Below are positions 62,323 to 64,000 of a DNA stretch of 64,000 nt, one piece after another. The stretch is taken from assembly GCA_001970955.1 (NCBI GenBank), contig MPUH01000264.1, forward strand, positions 1 to 64,000, written 5' to 3'. Source of the stretch: Stentor coeruleus (Eukaryota > Ciliophora > Heterotrichea > Heterotrichida > Stentoridae). Made by a program: the position numbers and the translations under genes. The notes below the pieces were generated by a model, which worked only from the letters and a program-made list of their open reading frames with translations, was not told the origin of the DNA and ran no database searches. The stretch's first letter is position 1; each line of letters opens with the position of its first letter.

Positions 62323-63363
62323 ATGACAGAATTTGACTTGGACAAATACTTAGTTGAAGTGAAGTCACGTCAAAAGCAACGAGCAACTCCTCACGCTCTA
62401 AGAGCTAGTATTGACACTGAATCTCTCTTCACTGACAGAAACCAAGAAATACCGTTAAACCTTTATATCAGATCCCATTATCATCAGCCAAGAGCATATA
62501 CACCAGTTCGTGTTGTTCATGAACCTCAAAAACCATACAATGTAGAAGACTACTACCCAAAATGCTCATCAGTCTATTCCAGTTTTGCATACTCAGGACG
62601 ACACAACAAAGAAAACACTCGTCTAAACACATCTTACACACCCCTTTCAAAAAAAGAATGGGAAGAAATCCACCATACAAAAGACTCAAACAGAAACCCT
62701 CTAATCTCTATAGAAAATCGTTTTTCAAGATCCCCAAGTCCATATTATACCCATGATAGACACTTAACAGCAGATTTCAATAACAACACTTTATTAAACA
62801 CAAAAAATAAGCATATTGAATCCTCAAAAACCTTAGACGTAACTTTACTTCCCCAAACCTCAGTATCAAGTGATGATTTTTCATCTAAACGTACACATTC
62901 TCTTAGAGTTTGCACATGTATTTTATCAGGGTCGTTATATTTACACAAAATCGGATGTAAAAAAGTTGAAGTCCTAGTCGAAAAAGGTAAAGTCAAAAAA
63001 AGGTTCGGAGTCGTTGAAGCTGTGATAAAAATCCAAAGGGAATACCGAAAGTACATAATGAGAAAATCCTTAAAAAAGTCTGGAATCAAAATCGACCTAG
63101 GGATTTTTACTAGAAAAAGCGACGGGAAAAAAAGAGTTGTCAGTTCAGTTTTAAGCTCTTATTGCTTTGCAGACTCCGGTTCTGATCGATATGCAGGTTT
63201 AGACTCAGCTCTAAACACATCTTTAAGCGAAACAAGTTCTCGAGTGAATTCACAAAAGCCTGAGTTCCTTGAAAAAATGATTATAAACGGAAATATACTC
63301 AAAGGATATAAAATCGATCCAGATGAATCAATAGACTTTGAGCTTAGTGGTACTTTTAAATAA
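62323..63363 (+). CDS. IQ-motif protein, unknown
   Basis: 346 residues. Ser/Thr/Asn/Tyr-rich, largely disordered N-terminal two-thirds. An IQ-like segment near 235-255 (AVIKIQREYRKYIMRKSLKK) may bind calmodulin. A short Cys-bearing patch just before it (CTCILSGSLYLHKIGC) could be a beta-hairpin. No other domain. Start at ATG 62323 (the earlier frame begins TTG). Followed 17 bases later by the next start. Function unknown, perhaps cytoskeletal. Confidence 0.62.
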   Translation: MTEFDLDKYLVEVKSRQKQRATPHALRASIDTESLFTDRNQEIPLNLYIRSHYHQPRAYTPVRVVHEPQKPYNVEDYYPKCSSVYSSFAYSGRHNKENTRLNTSYTPLSKKEWEEIHHTKDSNRNPLISIENRFSRSPSPYYTHDRHLTADFNNNTLLNTKNKHIESSKTLDVTLLPQTSVSSDDFSSKRTHSLRVCTCILSGSLYLHKIGCKKVEVLVEKGKVKKRFGVVEAVIKIQREYRKYIMRKSLKKSGIKIDLGIFTRKSDGKKRVVSSVLSSYCFADSGSDRYAGLDSALNTSLSETSSRVNSQKPEFLEKMIINGNILKGYKIDPDESIDFELSGTFK

Positions 63364-63380
63364 CAAGTTTTTATATAAAT

Positions 63381-64000
63381 ATGATTTTGCAACTAGTCTT
63401 ATTGGCCTGTGTTCAAAGTTATTATAAAGAAGAAAATTCTTTAGTTTTAACAAAAGATGATATAGATTTACTAGTAAACAATGAGATGTTAACCCAAAAT
63501 CAAGCTGAAAATATATGGGAGCATCTTATGGAATATGCAGAACAAACTAATCCATCAAAAATCTCTAAAGGGGGATTTGAGAAGTCATCAGAAACTTTGT
63601 TGTTTGGTTTTATTTCAATTATGCCTATTGTTATATCTCTTGGTAGCTGTGCAGTAATTATGTGTCTTTTATGGGTAGTAAATATACTTGATACATGGCA
63701 GAATAAAGCTGTGAGTTTAATAAGCCATTGGATGTTTAGTATTTTTACATTATGCATAGCTGATGTTTTATATGAAACTTATGGGATTATTATAATGACG
63801 ATGATATTTTTTTATATTGGTATGTATTTTTTCTTTGAGGTGTTGGAGGATTTGATTATATTTATGGGTTATAAACAAAAAGAGATTTCTTTTGAACTGA
63901 ATTTATCTGAAGCTATTGTTGTGACTATTGTGAGTTTTTATAGTTATTATTATAGTTTTTATATTGCTTTTCCTTTTGTCCAAGTGCCTTTTTTTTTAGG
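63381..64000 (+). CDS. Multi-pass membrane protein with signal peptide, partial
   Basis: Open from ATG 63381 to the window end (206 codons), so the 3' end is missing. The N-terminus (MILQLVLLACVQSYYKEEN) looks like a short signal peptide. A luminal helical stretch (~20-65) follows, then hydrophobic helices at about 75-100 (FGFISIMPIVISLGSCAVIM), 115-160 and beyond 180. Trp, Tyr and Ile content is high. No family recognised. It starts 17 bases after the previous gene, on the same strand. Confidence 0.62.
   Translation, partial: MILQLVLLACVQSYYKEENSLVLTKDDIDLLVNNEMLTQNQAENIWEHLMEYAEQTNPSKISKGGFEKSSETLLFGFISIMPIVISLGSCAVIMCLLWVVNILDTWQNKAVSLISHWMFSIFTLCIADVLYETYGIIIMTMIFFYIGMYFFFEVLEDLIIFMGYKQKEISFELNLSEAIVVTIVSFYSYYYSFYIAFPFVQVPFFL

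Noticed and set aside
1-64000. TGA as a Trp codon (Blepharisma-type code)
   Set aside because: Long ORFs throughout use TGG for Trp and are not broken by TGA; TGA ends four genes. Only the otubain gene shows an internal TGA.
1-64000. CRISPR arrays, tRNA and rRNA genes
   Set aside because: None seen; no regularly spaced repeats, no clear tRNA A/B boxes or clover-leaf stretches, no rRNA-like blocks.

Overview
This window is most likely macronuclear-type DNA from a heterotrich ciliate, with Stentor (S. coeruleus or a close relative) the best guess. Four things point there: AT-rich DNA, densely packed short-UTR eukaryotic genes on both strands, 13 introns that are all exactly 15 nt long, and use of the standard genetic code. 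TGG is the Trp codon in the long ORFs, nearly all genes end in TAA or TAG, and four end in TGA. Blepharisma, a relative with equally tiny introns, reads TGA as Trp and is disfavoured. The species call is inference.

Layout. 1-660: 3' end of a LINE-like retroelement. 0.7-7.2 kb: otubain-type OTU protease (with an in-frame TGA), MBL-fold hydrolase, RCC1/IPT protein, TPR-IQ protein. 7.5-14.4 kb: M16 core/MPP-like protein, SK-like K+ channel, WNK kinase, WD40 protein. 15-21.9 kb: long coiled-coil protein, ribosomal protein uL14, CDP-diacylglycerol synthase overlapping RabGGTase beta, histone H2A, a small orphan. 22.4-29 kb: ciliary-looking DIEG-repeat protein, RER1, a TBC-EF-hand RabGAP with a CaaX-like tail, a kinesin. 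29-36.2 kb: tandem orphan membrane paralogues, a decayed cyclin, a coiled-coil protein, MPDU1, a second K+ channel, a short retroposed insert, a small coiled-coil protein. 37-47.7 kb: secreted Cys-rich protein, auxin-efflux-carrier-like permease, UBC13, a CNB protein, TSR3, ARM protein, kelch protein. 48-57.9 kb: Deltex-type E3, DHHC acyltransferase, CAP-EF-hand fusion, second kelch protein, MFS transporter, R2R3-type Myb, a Cys-less UBC-like protein. 58.6-64 kb: small membrane protein, CK1-like pseudokinase, RBR E3 ligase, IQ protein, and a membrane protein cut by the window end.

Themes rather than one operon-like system: ubiquitin signalling (otubain, UBC13, Deltex, RBR, UBC-like), Rab and membrane traffic (RabGGTB, TBC, RER1, DHHC), Ca2+/calmodulin (EF-hands, IQ motifs, SK-like channels) and cilia/cytoskeleton (kinesin, coiled coils, DIEG repeats). 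I do not see a single undescribed multi-gene system. The most interesting items are the LINE plus matching 50-bp inserts with target-site duplications, the 15-nt introns with an invariant A at position 10, the TGA usage, the CAP-EF-hand fusion, the tandem orphan membrane paralogues and the possible prenylated RabGAP. Three single-N positions, each flanked by a duplicated stretch, are assembly joins.
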